Shown here: positions 8,660 through 17,162 of the stretch, piece after piece
How the letters are laid out: the number at the start of each line of letters is the position of its first letter
Position numbering within the stretch: position 1 is the first letter of the stretch
NCBI GenBank assembly: GCA_021151835.1
Contig: JAGKWO010000007.1
Location: 169,517-233,516 of the forward strand
DNA: 64,000 nucleotides
Reading direction: 5' to 3'
Source of the DNA: Gammaproteobacteria bacterium
GTDB taxonomy: Bacteria; Pseudomonadota; Gammaproteobacteria; Pseudomonadales; Cellvibrionaceae
The notes under the pieces: generated by a model
Database searches by the model: none
Seen by the model: the letters and a program-made list of their open reading frames with translations, nothing else
Told to the model about the DNA's origin: nothing
Program-made: the position numbers and the translations under genes

Positions 8660-9442
8660 ATGGTTTTTATTTATGACGGCAGCTATGAAGGATTGCTTAG
8701 TTGTATCTTCATGATTTTTAAAAATCGTGTCGCTCCCGTTGCTATTGATGCCGAAGCAAATCGCCAGTTTACCTTATTGGATACGGCTACGCGCGTGACC
8801 ACTAATGATGAATGGGCAGAACGGGTAATGAAGGGAATTGATGCGCGTGCCGGTGCGCAGGCGTCTACCCTGGTATATAAAATATTTTTATCTGAATTGC
8901 CGCTGTGTGAAATGCTCGTGTATCAGGTGGTGCAAGCAATTATCCACACAGGAGATGCAAGTATTCTGGAGAATTTTGCCAACCCCTTTATTTTGAAAGC
9001 AGCGCAAATTGAAAAAATGATTCATCGTGAAGTGCATCGTATGCATGCATTTGTGCGTTTCCAGAAGGGGCGGGATGGATTGTTTTATGCGGCGATAGAC
9101 CCGGATTTCAATGTGTTGCCATTAATTGGCGATCACTTTGAAAAGCGTTATGCGGATCAATCCTGGTTGATTTTTGATACTCGTCGCCATTACGGGTTGT
9201 ATTACGATCAGAAGGTGATGGAGTTTGTTAGTGCGGATGACCCGGTATTTGCGCTAAGCCCGGGCCTATTGCAGGAGAATTCCTTTCAGGATGAAAAAGA
9301 AAAACAATACCAGGCGTTGTGGGAAAATTATTTTCATGCGGTAAATATCCGCGAGCGTAATAACACCAAATTACACCTGCGCCATATGCCGCGGCGCTAC
9401 TGGAAATATTTAACGGAAAAACAAGGTTTATATAAGCGGTAA
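8660..9442 (+). CDS. DUF4130 (TIGR03915-type) DNA-metabolism protein
   Basis: A 260-residue protein of the SAM_7_link family that accompanies the radical-SAM gene above. In many bacteria it is fused to a uracil-DNA-glycosylase-like (UdgX-type) domain; here it is the stand-alone form, since the frame ends at 9442 with no UDG motif. The N-terminus FIYDGSYEGLLSCIFMIF and the central helix pair (MIHREVHRMHAFVRF, then GLFYAAIDPDFNVLPLIGDHF) are typical. ATG 8660 follows the previous stop by 4 bp. A start at 8606 would overlap the upstream gene by 50 bp and add atypical residues. It is predicted to be co-induced with the radical-SAM gene from the LexA-boxed promoter. Molecular function is unproven. 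Confidence 0.85.
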   Translation: MVFIYDGSYEGLLSCIFMIFKNRVAPVAIDAEANRQFTLLDTATRVTTNDEWAERVMKGIDARAGAQASTLVYKIFLSELPLCEMLVYQVVQAIIHTGDASILENFANPFILKAAQIEKMIHREVHRMHAFVRFQKGRDGLFYAAIDPDFNVLPLIGDHFEKRYADQSWLIFDTRRHYGLYYDQKVMEFVSADDPVFALSPGLLQENSFQDEKEKQYQALWENYFHAVNIRERNNTKLHLRHMPRRYWKYLTEKQGLYKR

Positions 9443-9466
9443 TGCCGGAATTTAATGAGGACGATG

Positions 9467-10156
9467 ATGACTGCCGATCAAATTCAAATTGTTGCGCATT
9501 TGTTAGGGGCGTTAATTGCTGGCGGTATCATCGGATTGGAACGCAGTTATCATGGCCGCCCTGCCGGGTTTCGTACCCACGCACTGGTTTGCCTTGCGTC
9601 AACGTTATTAATGATGGTGACCTATTACCAATGGAAATGGTTGCCTGACGTTCCGGTAGATACGATTCGCGCAGACCCTACGCGCATGGCCCAGGGTATT
9701 ATGACGGGCATAGGTTTCCTTGGCGCCGGCGTTATTTTCAAGGAAGGGTTGAGTGTGCGTGGGCTTACCACAGCGGCATCTATCTGGATTACCGCTGCAA
9801 TCGGCATTTTAATTGGAATCGGTTTTTATTTGCCGGCGATTATCGCCACAGCGCTCACTGTCGGTGTGCTTTCAATTTTTCGCTCCATTGAAGCGATGTT
9901 GCCGAGCCAATCCTATATCCACCACCAAATCAGTTTTGATCGCCAGCAGGTTATGCCTGAACAGGAGCTAATTGAATTTTTGCAGCAACAGGGTTTTGCT
10001 GTATTAAATATTAGTTACCGCGTAAGGGATGATAATTATTTTGAATATCGGATGATTATTAAAACGTCGCATGCCAGAAATGTATCGCAACTTGCCGAAT
10101 TATGGCGCACCCATAAAAATGTGCGTGAATTTCGTATATCGCCAACGGGTGATTAA
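9467..10156 (+). CDS. MgtC/SapB family inner-membrane protein
   Basis: A 229-residue protein with the MgtC membrane domain: TM1 AHLLGALIAGGIIGLERS, the motif GRPAGFRTHALVCLAS, TM segments near residues 60-110 including GIGFLGAGVIFKEG and RGLTTAASIWITAAIG, and TM GFYLPAIIATALTVGVLS. The C-terminal soluble part (about 155-229) resembles the ACT-like domain of MgtC proteins. Family members influence Mg2+ homeostasis and F-ATPase activity and support survival at low Mg2+; this one's role is unknown. Three in-frame ATGs (9455, 9464, 9467) are present; TGAGGA at 9456-9461 best fits 9467. It begins 24 bp after the DUF4130 gene and may be partly read from that promoter. Confidence 0.88.
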   Translation: MTADQIQIVAHLLGALIAGGIIGLERSYHGRPAGFRTHALVCLASTLLMMVTYYQWKWLPDVPVDTIRADPTRMAQGIMTGIGFLGAGVIFKEGLSVRGLTTAASIWITAAIGILIGIGFYLPAIIATALTVGVLSIFRSIEAMLPSQSYIHHQISFDRQQVMPEQELIEFLQQQGFAVLNISYRVRDDNYFEYRMIIKTSHARNVSQLAELWRTHKNVREFRISPTGD

Positions 10157-10183
10157 TTGAAAATTACGGCGGGTAAAAACAAA

Positions 10184-10207
10184 AAGCCAACCCGGTGGGG
10201 TTGGCTT
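10184..10207. terminator. Bidirectional terminator between convergent genes
   Basis: AAGCCAACCC (10184-10193), loop GGTG, GGGTTGGCTT (10198-10207). The A-rich stretch at 10175-10185 gives a U-run on the minus strand, so it best terminates the PEP-CTERM gene. It also lies 28 bp after the MgtC stop. Confidence 0.85.
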
Positions 10208-10233
10208 CCTGGTTAAAGCATCGCTGGAAGTGG

Positions 10234-11022
10234 TTAGCTTATGCGTTTGCGGCCAAACCATAAACTTGCCAAACCAATTAACAACAGTGCGAGATTTCCC
10301 GGTTCCGGGACTTCGGTAGGAATTTCATTAATGCCAAGGCGAATACGATAGCTGCCATCGTTATCATCGTATGCACCCGGTGGGCCGTTAAATCCAAAAC
10401 CATCAGGAATCCCGAGTACTAAACGCGTTGCTCCGGTTGGGGCAATAAAAGTCTGGAAAAAATCAGCAGACGTTTTACCATCGCCAATGTAAAAAACCTG
10501 ACCCAATTCCGGTGTTAGCGACAGAAAATCCAGGCCCAGGCCGCCGGGGGTAAAGTCCAGCGTTGCAGGTGCGCCACTAACGGGTATGGCATCGCTCAGG
10601 AATACACCAGCGAGCGCGCCCTGTGGACCAAGGTAACCGCTGATGCCACCCAATGAGGTCAGGCTGCTGCCGGTAAGGCCGTTACCGCTGGGGCCATAAA
10701 ATGGATCGCCCACACCGTTAAAAAAGCTGATACCGCCCACAGCAGGATCGAGTGCGCGGATGATATCGCCGGCAACGACAGCAATCTCCGGTGGCAAGGT
10801 TTCCTTAATTTCTTCCGGTGTGCTGCCGCCATGGCGAACCAAATAATCACCTGGTCCTGTCCAGGGTTGGCTGGCGTCCGGAATGGTCAGGTCAGTGCGG
10901 CCGGCAAGGAATATCGCATCGCTGCCTTTAATCGTCAGGTCAATAATGGCTGCCTGTGAGGCCGGTGCCGCGAGAGCAGCTAGCAGCGTTAAACTGCCAA
11001 GCAGGTTTTTTTTGAAATTCAT
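10234..11022 (-). CDS. PEP-CTERM sorting-domain exported protein
   Basis: A 262-residue secreted protein with an N-terminal signal peptide (KKNLLGSLTLLAALAAPASQA, cleavage after SQA) and a C-terminal PEP-CTERM tripartite tail: VPEPG, a hydrophobic helix LALLLIGLASLWFG and basic RKRIS. Proteins with this tail are processed by an exosortase (EpsH-type) and delivered to the cell surface or exopolysaccharide matrix. The central part is Gly/Pro/Asp-rich (GGISFFNGVGDPFYGPSGNG) with no recognised catalytic motif; a surface or ligand-binding role is possible. No exosortase is encoded in this window. A terminator lies just after the stop. Confidence 0.85.
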   Translation of the reverse strand: MNFKKNLLGSLTLLAALAAPASQAAIIDLTIKGSDAIFLAGRTDLTIPDASQPWTGPGDYLVRHGGSTPEEIKETLPPEIAVVAGDIIRALDPAVGGISFFNGVGDPFYGPSGNGLTGSSLTSLGGISGYLGPQGALAGVFLSDAIPVSGAPATLDFTPGGLGLDFLSLTPELGQVFYIGDGKTSADFFQTFIAPTGATRLVLGIPDGFGFNGPPGAYDDNDGSYRIRLGINEIPTEVPEPGNLALLLIGLASLWFGRKRIS

Positions 11023-11281
11023 AAAAATTCGCTCCTTAAAAAGAATGAAGTGTGCAATAGGAATCCTTGTGCTGGTAGGACAATAGCGGTGATGGTAAGC
11101 ACCGGGGAATCATTGCAAAAAATGTGCGGGATATTTTTTTTAATGATTCATCAATTGCTTAGCTCAATATGAGCGATGGGGCTGCAAAGGCAGCTGTAAA
11201 GATTCCCGATAGTAAGCGAAATAAATTGTGAAATTTGTCACAGCATTGTCAGGGCATCAAGCGATTGCAACAATTGCCTGT

Positions 11282-12022
11282 TCATTCTTGTGCAGCAACA
11301 GTATTGTTAGTTCCTATCTTGGCCAATAGTGTGGGCCACAGCGTTTTCCAGGTATCCCAATTATGTTCGCCTGGTTGCAATACCGTATGGCTTGAAGCCA
11401 GGCGTGTTGCCAATAATCCGTTTTGCTGCGCAAATTTATCGGAAGCACCATAAGCTAAATAAATTTTCTTTTTAGTATTCTCATCCAGTTGGGTTAACCA
11501 TGGCCATAGATTTTGGTCCCGTAAAACTGCAGGGGCGGCTTCATTTTCCAGTAAATAATTAAAATCTTCTTTTTCTCCCAGATATGGAGCCATTATAAAA
11601 ATGCTATTAATTTCATTTGGATGTTGTTTAAGGTAAAGCAACGAACCAAAGCCACCTAACGAAATTCCTGCGAGATAAATTTCGCGATAACCTGCTGCCC
11701 GCGCCGGTTTGATAACATCGGCGCGCAGCCGGTCAACGATAGTCCGGTTTTGGTAGTATTTAAAATGCGCATCGACAGCAATTACATCAAGCGCAGGATC
11801 CATTTTATGGATGTCATCAATAAAATGGTGGTCGTCAAAGGATGCTGCAGAGTCACCAATGCCTGGCAACAGCACCAGTAGTTTTTTGGTTTTGATATTT
11901 TTATCCGTTTGTGTTTGCTGCTGATAATGAATGGTTTGCAATGGTGTTGAGCCATCCTTGAAAAAATAGCAGCTATTCAGTAATAACAGCATGGATAAAA
12001 CAATAAGTGCTTTCATTGGCAC
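11282..12022 (-). CDS. Lipoprotein alpha/beta-hydrolase
   Basis: A 246-residue protein with a lipoprotein signal peptide (ALIVLSMLLLLNSC, lipobox LNSC, Cys18). The hydrolase body has LVLLPGIGDSAASFDD (oxyanion region), the nucleophile elbow GISLGG, a late Asp in YGASDKF and a His in GEHNWDTW, i.e. a complete Ser-Asp-His set. It is probably an esterase- or thioesterase-like enzyme anchored in the outer membrane; the substrate is unknown. The GTG at 12022 has AGGAGG 5 bp upstream. The ATG two codons later is 11 bp from the same site, so GTG is the likely start. It stands alone, 259 bp from the PEP-CTERM gene. Confidence 0.82.
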   Translation of the reverse strand: MPMKALIVLSMLLLLNSCYFFKDGSTPLQTIHYQQQTQTDKNIKTKKLLVLLPGIGDSAASFDDHHFIDDIHKMDPALDVIAVDAHFKYYQNRTIVDRLRADVIKPARAAGYREIYLAGISLGGFGSLLYLKQHPNEINSIFIMAPYLGEKEDFNYLLENEAAPAVLRDQNLWPWLTQLDENTKKKIYLAYGASDKFAQQNGLLATRLASSHTVLQPGEHNWDTWKTLWPTLLAKIGTNNTVAAQE

Positions 12023-12269
12023 CGCTTCCTCCTGCGATGTGGTGACTGATAGTATTCAGGCAATCAATATCCGGCTGCCAAATGCTGGCTATTATTTGGA
12101 TGGATAATGTTGCTGAATGTTCCGGCAGCTGCAGTTGAATGCAGAGGAACCGGATAAATTGTAATCCGCTACTGGAAATGTATATGGGAAATCAGCATCA
12201 ATTGGCTCTCGCATCGGGAAATATTTGCGTTCTTTATCAGATTCGCCGCGATGATGCGCCGGGGATGAA

Positions 12270-12881
12270 ATGATGTGTTACCAGCGCTGGCAAAAATTGA
12301 TGCAGCAACTTGGGATTTCAGCTAACACTGATACATTCCAGCAATTAGCCGCAGCTTATAATGAGCCTCATCGTTATTATCATGCAACTGAACATATCTC
12401 AGCGTGCTTGCAGTATTTGGATCACTGTTGGCAGCTTGCGAAATATCCTGCGGAAATAGCAGTTGCGCTTTGGTTTCACGATGCCATTTATAAGCCGCGT
12501 TCAAATACTAACGAGTTGGACAGTGCAACCTGGTGCTGCGATTTTTTGGCGGCCAATCAAGTTGATTCGCTGGTTATCGCGCGCATTCGCAAATTGATAA
12601 TGGCAACCTGCCATAATGCTGCGCCGCTATCGCATGATGAGCAATTACTGGTGGATATAGATCTGGCAATTCTTGGGGCACCGGAAGATATCTATTGGCA
12701 GTTTGAAGAGAATGTTCGCAAGGAATATAAATGGGTTCCCGGTTTTATCTTCCGTTCAAAACGTAAAGAAATACTGAAAGGCTTTTTGCAGCGCGAGCGA
12801 CTGTATAATAGCGATTATTTTTTTCAAAAATTGGAGCAGCAGGCGCGCATTAATTTGCAGGCAGCAATCAGCCGTTTATAA
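12270..12881 (+). CDS. HD-superfamily metal-dependent phosphohydrolase
   Basis: A 203-residue protein of the predicted HD-superfamily hydrolase group (COG4339-like). Metal-binding residues are visible: HATEHISACL (first His), WFHDAIY (the HD pair, near residues 71-72), then TCHNA and the late acidic VDIDLAILG. Family members are thought to cleave phosphate esters or nucleotides with a bound divalent metal; the physiological substrate is unknown. The gene is monocistronic, convergent with the cupin gene whose end lies 5 bp away. A GGGGA site precedes ATG 12270. Confidence 0.8.
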   Translation: MMCYQRWQKLMQQLGISANTDTFQQLAAAYNEPHRYYHATEHISACLQYLDHCWQLAKYPAEIAVALWFHDAIYKPRSNTNELDSATWCCDFLAANQVDSLVIARIRKLIMATCHNAAPLSHDEQLLVDIDLAILGAPEDIYWQFEENVRKEYKWVPGFIFRSKRKEILKGFLQRERLYNSDYFFQKLEQQARINLQAAISRL

Positions 12882-12886
12882 ATAGA

Positions 12887-13267
12887 TTATTGTTGATTAA
12901 TAAAGCGCACCGGTTTTTCCCATACTGCCAATACGACACAGCCTTCTTCACTGTCAATTTCATGGCTGGTGTCCGCAGGGTTAATTAAAAAGGTTCCTTT
13001 ACGATATTCACCACGTTCGTCGCGTTGGCTGCCGCGCAGGATTAATAAAAATTCCATCCCGACATGTAAATGGCGTGGAATCTGCGCGCCGGGGTGATAG
13101 CGCAGCAGGGCTGAAGAACAACCCCGGGCGGGATCGCCATGCAGTGGCAGGATATCTACCCCATCGCGGAAATCCTGCCATTGCAATGCGGGATCATCAA
13201 AATTCCTGTTAATCAAATCTGTCCAGACCAGATTTTTTTCCACATAAATCTCCGGTATTTGATTCAT
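12887..13267 (-). CDS. Cupin-domain protein (ChrR-like cupin)
   Basis: A 126-residue single-domain cupin. The metal-binding motif is visible in PRHLHVGMEFLLILRG (two His and a Glu) and PADTSHEIDSEEGC (the second cupin motif His), matching the ChrR/anti-sigma cupin type but without any zinc-finger anti-sigma half. It is the last gene of the minus-strand operon, 15 bp after the biuret-hydrolase-like gene. It may act as a small metal-dependent enzyme (isomerase or dioxygenase) or a sensor for the pathway; nothing in the sequence decides this. Confidence 0.78.
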   Translation of the reverse strand: MNQIPEIYVEKNLVWTDLINRNFDDPALQWQDFRDGVDILPLHGDPARGCSSALLRYHPGAQIPRHLHVGMEFLLILRGSQRDERGEYRKGTFLINPADTSHEIDSEEGCVVLAVWEKPVRFINQQ

Positions 13268-13282
13268 TTTTATGTCCCGAAT

Positions 13283-13987
13283 TTATTGCGCGAGCGCTGC
13301 CAATACATCAGCAGATGTTGCGACTGCGCCGAATACACCGCCCTGCATATGGATCATCGCTAGTGCAGCCTGGTGATTGGCCGGATCAGTTGCGGCACAA
13401 CAATCCTCCAGTAATACACATTCAAAGCCGCGATCATTGGCTTCGCGCATGGTGGTGTGTACGCAAACATCAGTAGTGATACCGGTGAGGATAATATTTT
13501 TAATACCGCGCAGGTGTAACACCATTTCCAGATCGGTTGCGTAAAAGGAACCTTTGCCGGGCTTATCGATAATGACTTCACCATCAATAGGTGCCAGCTC
13601 GGGAATAATTTCCCAACCGGGTTCGCCGCGAATTAAAATTTTTCCACAAGGGCCTTCGTCGCCGATACCGGCGCCAATTTGGCGCGAGCGCCAGCGTTTG
13701 TTCGCGGGTAAATCAGCGAGGTCGGGGCGATGCCCTTCGCGCGTATGGATAATATGGAAACCGGCGGTACGCATCGCCGGCAATAATTTTCGTAGTGGTT
13801 CAATGGGCGCGCGCGTTAAGTTGATGTCATAACCCATGGTGTCCACGTAACCCCCTTTGCCGCAAAAATCCGTTTGCATATCGATAATAACCAGCGCGGT
13901 ATTTTTCGGGCGAAGATCTCCATCGTAGGGCCATCTATACGGAGTGCTGTTAATAAATTGTGGCGTACTATTTAAATAAATGCTCAT
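13283..13987 (-). CDS. biuH: Biuret amidohydrolase-like cysteine hydrolase
   Basis: A 234-residue isochorismatase-superfamily enzyme. The N-terminal block PYRWPYDGDLRPKNTALVII and the following DMQTDFCGKGGYVDTMGYD closely match what I recall of Rhizobium BiuH. The Asp-Lys-Cys triad is present: Asp in IIDMQTDF, Lys in IIDKPGKG and Cys in TTDVCVHTTMREAND. BiuH hydrolyses biuret to allophanate and ammonia in cyanuric-acid catabolism. Context: Tsx-like porin, second cysteine hydrolase, NCS2 permease and cupin on the same strand, divergent from a GntR regulator. No cyanuric-acid or allophanate hydrolase is present here, so the true substrate could be another ureide or amide. The symbol is given as best match, not proof. 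Confidence 0.75.
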   Translation of the reverse strand: MSIYLNSTPQFINSTPYRWPYDGDLRPKNTALVIIDMQTDFCGKGGYVDTMGYDINLTRAPIEPLRKLLPAMRTAGFHIIHTREGHRPDLADLPANKRWRSRQIGAGIGDEGPCGKILIRGEPGWEIIPELAPIDGEVIIDKPGKGSFYATDLEMVLHLRGIKNIILTGITTDVCVHTTMREANDRGFECVLLEDCCAATDPANHQAALAMIHMQGGVFGAVATSADVLAALAQ

Positions 13988-13996
13988 GCTTGCCCC

Positions 13997-15586
13997 CTAG
14001 TGCGCCGCTTCTATTGCTTCATGATTTTCATTTTCTTCCGGTGCTTTACTTGAAACTACACTGAATTTTGCGCAAGCAAATAACACACCGGCAACGGCAA
14101 GATAAGCAAATGCAACTGTAGGTGATTCGGCAATACCAATTGCTTCGCCGTGCATTAATCCGAAGAATGTAAGCACGGAACTCGCGCACGCAAATAATCC
14201 TGCCTTGATAAAACTGCGATCAATAATAAATGCGGTAATTGCCCCGAGCATTAATCCACCCAGGATGGCGCCGCCACCTAATACCGATAATCCTTCGTAG
14301 AGCACTCCGTTTTGCGCGAGCTTATCCAATCCGACGGTAGCGGCATTGGTTCCCGCTGCACCGAGGACATTATCGATTTGCAATTTTCCCCAGGCGGCGA
14401 GGTGCGGCATCAGCGAAACAATAATGGCTGGGGCGTGCGATTTCGGGCTTTCCTGAAATGCTTGTGAGCCGATCAACATGCCGATGTAAAGTAAGATAGG
14501 CGAGATGGCGACCAACGGAATCGCCGATGAAAATACCGCGATAATTCCCAGCCAACAAAGCACCAATACCGATATTCCCGTTGCCGCCGAATAGCCAATT
14601 CCGCCACCCATGGATTTCCAACCCGGATGACCGATGTATACAGCATTGATAAATGGATTGCCCATGCAACAGCCAATCAAACTGATAACGCCATCAGCGG
14701 TGAGCACGCGTGTGGTTGGGTAACTATCGCCGGCAACAGCGGCGCTCTCCACGTTATCCATGGCTTCAACCAAATCGTAGATGCCAAACGGAATAGCGGT
14801 AACTAAAATAATTCCGATAAATTCAAATCCGGAAAATACATGGCCCACGGACGGAATCGGAACAGAAAAACCAAAACTGGTGAGTGATTGTGTGAGCTTT
14901 TCCAAACTCAATCCGCCGAAATTCAAACCCAATGCGGTTGAACTCCACGCGATTAAGGTTCCCACGGCGATAGCGACTAACCCCGCAGGGATTCCTTTGA
15001 AATAACGCACACCACCAAACCAGCTCAATAAAATAATCGCAAAACAAACGACACCAATCACCGGTGTCATAAACATTTCCAATGCGGGGCGCAGAGAAAT
15101 AAATGCAATGGATACGCCGGCGAGTGTTCCCAGCAACGCGGCGCGCGGCGTAATTTTGCGAATGTAAGGTGCGATATAACCGCCGAGCATCAACACAAAA
15201 CTTTGCACAAAAACCCAGGTTAAACCGGCTTCCCAGCCTTTAATCGGATCGCCGGTAGTGAGCGATATTGGCAGCATGATAACGAACACCACCACAAACA
15301 TATGCGGCACGCTGATACCGGAAGGCAATGCGCACACATTGGTGCGCCCGGTTTCTTTCGCTAATTTGTAAGCGAGCCAGGCGTAATACAATGTACTTAA
15401 ACACATCATTAAACCCACGGCGGGAAGGATGCGGCCAAACACAATATCGTCAGGCATTTGCAATACAAAACGAAGCAATCCTGTGAGCACTAACAGGTTC
15501 ACAAGAATATTGGTGCCGAAACCGAACAGTGCATTCCAGTCGCCGGGTTTCCACAGTTTTACGTTGCTATTTATGCTGCTGTTCAT
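13997..15586 (-). CDS. NCS2-type (xanthine/uracil/AzgA-like) permease
   Basis: A 529-residue inner-membrane transporter with 12-14 hydrophobic helices. The beginning WKPGDWNALFGFGTNILVNL is typical of AzgA-like or uncharacterised NCS2 permeases. Further marks are CALPSGISVPHMFVVVFVIM, a TPRAALLGTLAGVSIAFI repeat region and the motif AMDNVESAAVAGDSYPT, which contains the conserved acidic substrate site. NCS2 proteins are H+- or Na+-coupled importers of nucleobases and related heterocycles. It lies 9 bp upstream of the biuret-hydrolase-like gene, suggesting uptake of that pathway's substrate (a ureide, barbiturate/triazine-like ring or purine). Confidence 0.85.
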   Translation of the reverse strand: MNSSINSNVKLWKPGDWNALFGFGTNILVNLLVLTGLLRFVLQMPDDIVFGRILPAVGLMMCLSTLYYAWLAYKLAKETGRTNVCALPSGISVPHMFVVVFVIMLPISLTTGDPIKGWEAGLTWVFVQSFVLMLGGYIAPYIRKITPRAALLGTLAGVSIAFISLRPALEMFMTPVIGVVCFAIILLSWFGGVRYFKGIPAGLVAIAVGTLIAWSSTALGLNFGGLSLEKLTQSLTSFGFSVPIPSVGHVFSGFEFIGIILVTAIPFGIYDLVEAMDNVESAAVAGDSYPTTRVLTADGVISLIGCCMGNPFINAVYIGHPGWKSMGGGIGYSAATGISVLVLCWLGIIAVFSSAIPLVAISPILLYIGMLIGSQAFQESPKSHAPAIIVSLMPHLAAWGKLQIDNVLGAAGTNAATVGLDKLAQNGVLYEGLSVLGGGAILGGLMLGAITAFIIDRSFIKAGLFACASSVLTFFGLMHGEAIGIAESPTVAFAYLAVAGVLFACAKFSVVSSKAPEENENHEAIEAAH

Positions 15587-15654
15587 GATCTTATCCGCTC
15601 CTGTTCGTATGGTTGGCTAGCAGGGATGACAATTAACAATTGAATAATTAATCA

Positions 15655-16344
15655 TTAGGTTATTGCGGTGGACATGCGTTTGGGTGAGAGCGCCGCAACA
15701 ACGGCAGTGCTGTTACTCACCCAACCAAAAATGCCGCCCTGTGCAGAAACCATTGAGAGAGCGACACGGTGGAACTCGGGAAAATAGGACGCGCAGGCAT
15801 CGCCGACGACAACGCAACGGTAACCACGGTCATTGCCTTCGCGCACCGTGGTGTGTACGCACACTTCGGTAGTAACACCACACACTAATAAATTTTCAAT
15901 GCGTTGATCTTTCAACACATCATTTAATTCAGTGCGATAGAAAGCGCCCTTGCCAGGTTTATCGATAATAATTTCGCCATTGATTGGCGCGAGCTCAGGA
16001 ATAATTCCGTGGCCCGGTTCACCGCGTACTAAAACGCGTCCCATAGGACCAAGGCTGCCGATGCGCAATTCAGGTTTACCGCGCATCACTTTGGCGGGCG
16101 GTGCATCGCTTAAATCGGGGAGGTGACCTTCACGCGTGTGAATCACCAACATGCCGATTGCGCGTGCGGCAGCGAGTAGTGACTGGCAAGGAGCAATTGC
16201 CGAGCGCAATAAACTCACATCATTGCCGAGGCTTGCGCCGAAGCCGCCGGGTTCGAGGAAATCCCGTTGCATATCGATAATCATCAATGCAGTTTGTGCG
16301 AGTGATAAATCAATGGCTTCGGGCTGTGCGCTCAGGCTGATCAT
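15655..16344 (-). CDS. Isochorismatase-family cysteine hydrolase
   Basis: A 229-residue paralogue of the biuret-hydrolase-like protein at 13283. They share HTREGH-x-PDL, the VRGEPG-x-x-IIPELAPI block and IIDKPGKG. The Asp-Lys-Cys triad is present (IIDMQRDF, DKPGKG, TTEVCVHTTVREGND). It lacks the N-terminal WPYDG segment and the GKGGYVD stretch of the first enzyme, so a different but related amide substrate is likely. ATG 16344 (MISLSAQPEA) is chosen; an upstream in-frame ATG at 16389 would overlap the porin gene and add non-conserved residues. Two sequential hydrolyses of one imported compound would explain the paired enzymes. Confidence 0.82.
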   Translation of the reverse strand: MISLSAQPEAIDLSLAQTALMIIDMQRDFLEPGGFGASLGNDVSLLRSAIAPCQSLLAAARAIGMLVIHTREGHLPDLSDAPPAKVMRGKPELRIGSLGPMGRVLVRGEPGHGIIPELAPINGEIIIDKPGKGAFYRTELNDVLKDQRIENLLVCGVTTEVCVHTTVREGNDRGYRCVVVGDACASYFPEFHRVALSMVSAQGGIFGWVSNSTAVVAALSPKRMSTAIT

Positions 16345-16376
16345 AAAAATGTCTCGCTCAATCTCGTTGTCGATTA

Positions 16377-17162
16377 TTAGAAAATCCACTTCACCATCAG
16401 CTCGGGAAAATTTTCATCAACCCCATCAATGCCAAATTTGTTGCGCCAGATCTGGTATTCGATACCCGCCTGGAACACCCCGGGTGAATCAAACAGTGAA
16501 CCGACATCCAGCAGCAAACGCGGTTGGGTGACGATATTGTCTTCGCTTGGGCCGATATCCCAGGCGTAATCAAAAAAACCTTCAAAGCTGAATTGGGCTT
16601 TGCCGATAGAGAAGGGCATTCCCCATGCCAGGGTAATTTGTTGGCCGAGATCGGTGCCGAAGGTAACTTCGTTGCGCGCGTACCAATTGATTTGGAAAAA
16701 ATTGAATTTGGGCAGTTTTAGATCCACGGCGAGGCCGTAAAGATAGGTGTGAAAACCTTCGCCCATTTCCATGGTGGACGTGATCAGAAAGTCCTGGATT
16801 ATCCCGGCTGATAAATCCTTGCCGGTCATTTTTCCAACGCTTAAACGCGGGGATATTTCACCGTACCAGGAGGTTTGGGTAAGTTCGCCGGTGCGGTCCG
16901 GGTTGGTGATATCGACAAAGAAAAAGTTATCGCCGTATTTCCAACCGCTGGCATGCTCCAGTGTAATCAGTGTGCGTTTTTCATCACCCAGCTCGTAATC
17001 AGTGCCATAGTGGTATTGGAAATTGGTGCTGCTCCAGCGCGCATCGGCCTGCACACTTGCCGCCATAAACAAAAGGAAAAAAGCGCCGAAGGCCATCAGG
17101 CTCCGGCATAAGCCTCGGGACAAGTTGCAGGTGAATCCGGGAGTAGTCTTCAAGCTGGGCAT
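16377..17162 (-). CDS. Tsx-like nucleoside-channel outer-membrane protein
   Basis: A 261-residue outer-membrane beta-barrel of the Tsx/OmpK-like family. The signal peptide is the hydrophobic stretch at residues 24-38, ending VQADA. The mature start WSSTNFQYHYGTDY, then FFFVDITNP, WYGEISPRLS and the final strand LMVKWIF (C-terminal Phe) are family-typical. Tsx proteins let nucleosides and small heterocycles through the outer membrane. It is the promoter-proximal gene of the operon that continues with two hydrolases and an NCS2 permease, giving an outer plus inner membrane uptake route. GAGG 8 bp upstream supports ATG 17162; an internal ATG at residue 23 would give a shorter signal peptide and is possible. 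Confidence 0.82.
   Translation of the reverse strand: MPSLKTTPGFTCNLSRGLCRSLMAFGAFFLLFMAASVQADARWSSTNFQYHYGTDYELGDEKRTLITLEHASGWKYGDNFFFVDITNPDRTGELTQTSWYGEISPRLSVGKMTGKDLSAGIIQDFLITSTMEMGEGFHTYLYGLAVDLKLPKFNFFQINWYARNEVTFGTDLGQQITLAWGMPFSIGKAQFSFEGFFDYAWDIGPSEDNIVTQPRLLLDVGSLFDSPGVFQAGIEYQIWRNKFGIDGVDENFPELMVKWIF

Noticed and set aside
13283..16344. Complete cyanuric-acid/biuret degradation pathway
   Set aside because: No cyanuric-acid hydrolase or allophanate hydrolase in the window; only the biuret-hydrolase-like step is supported.
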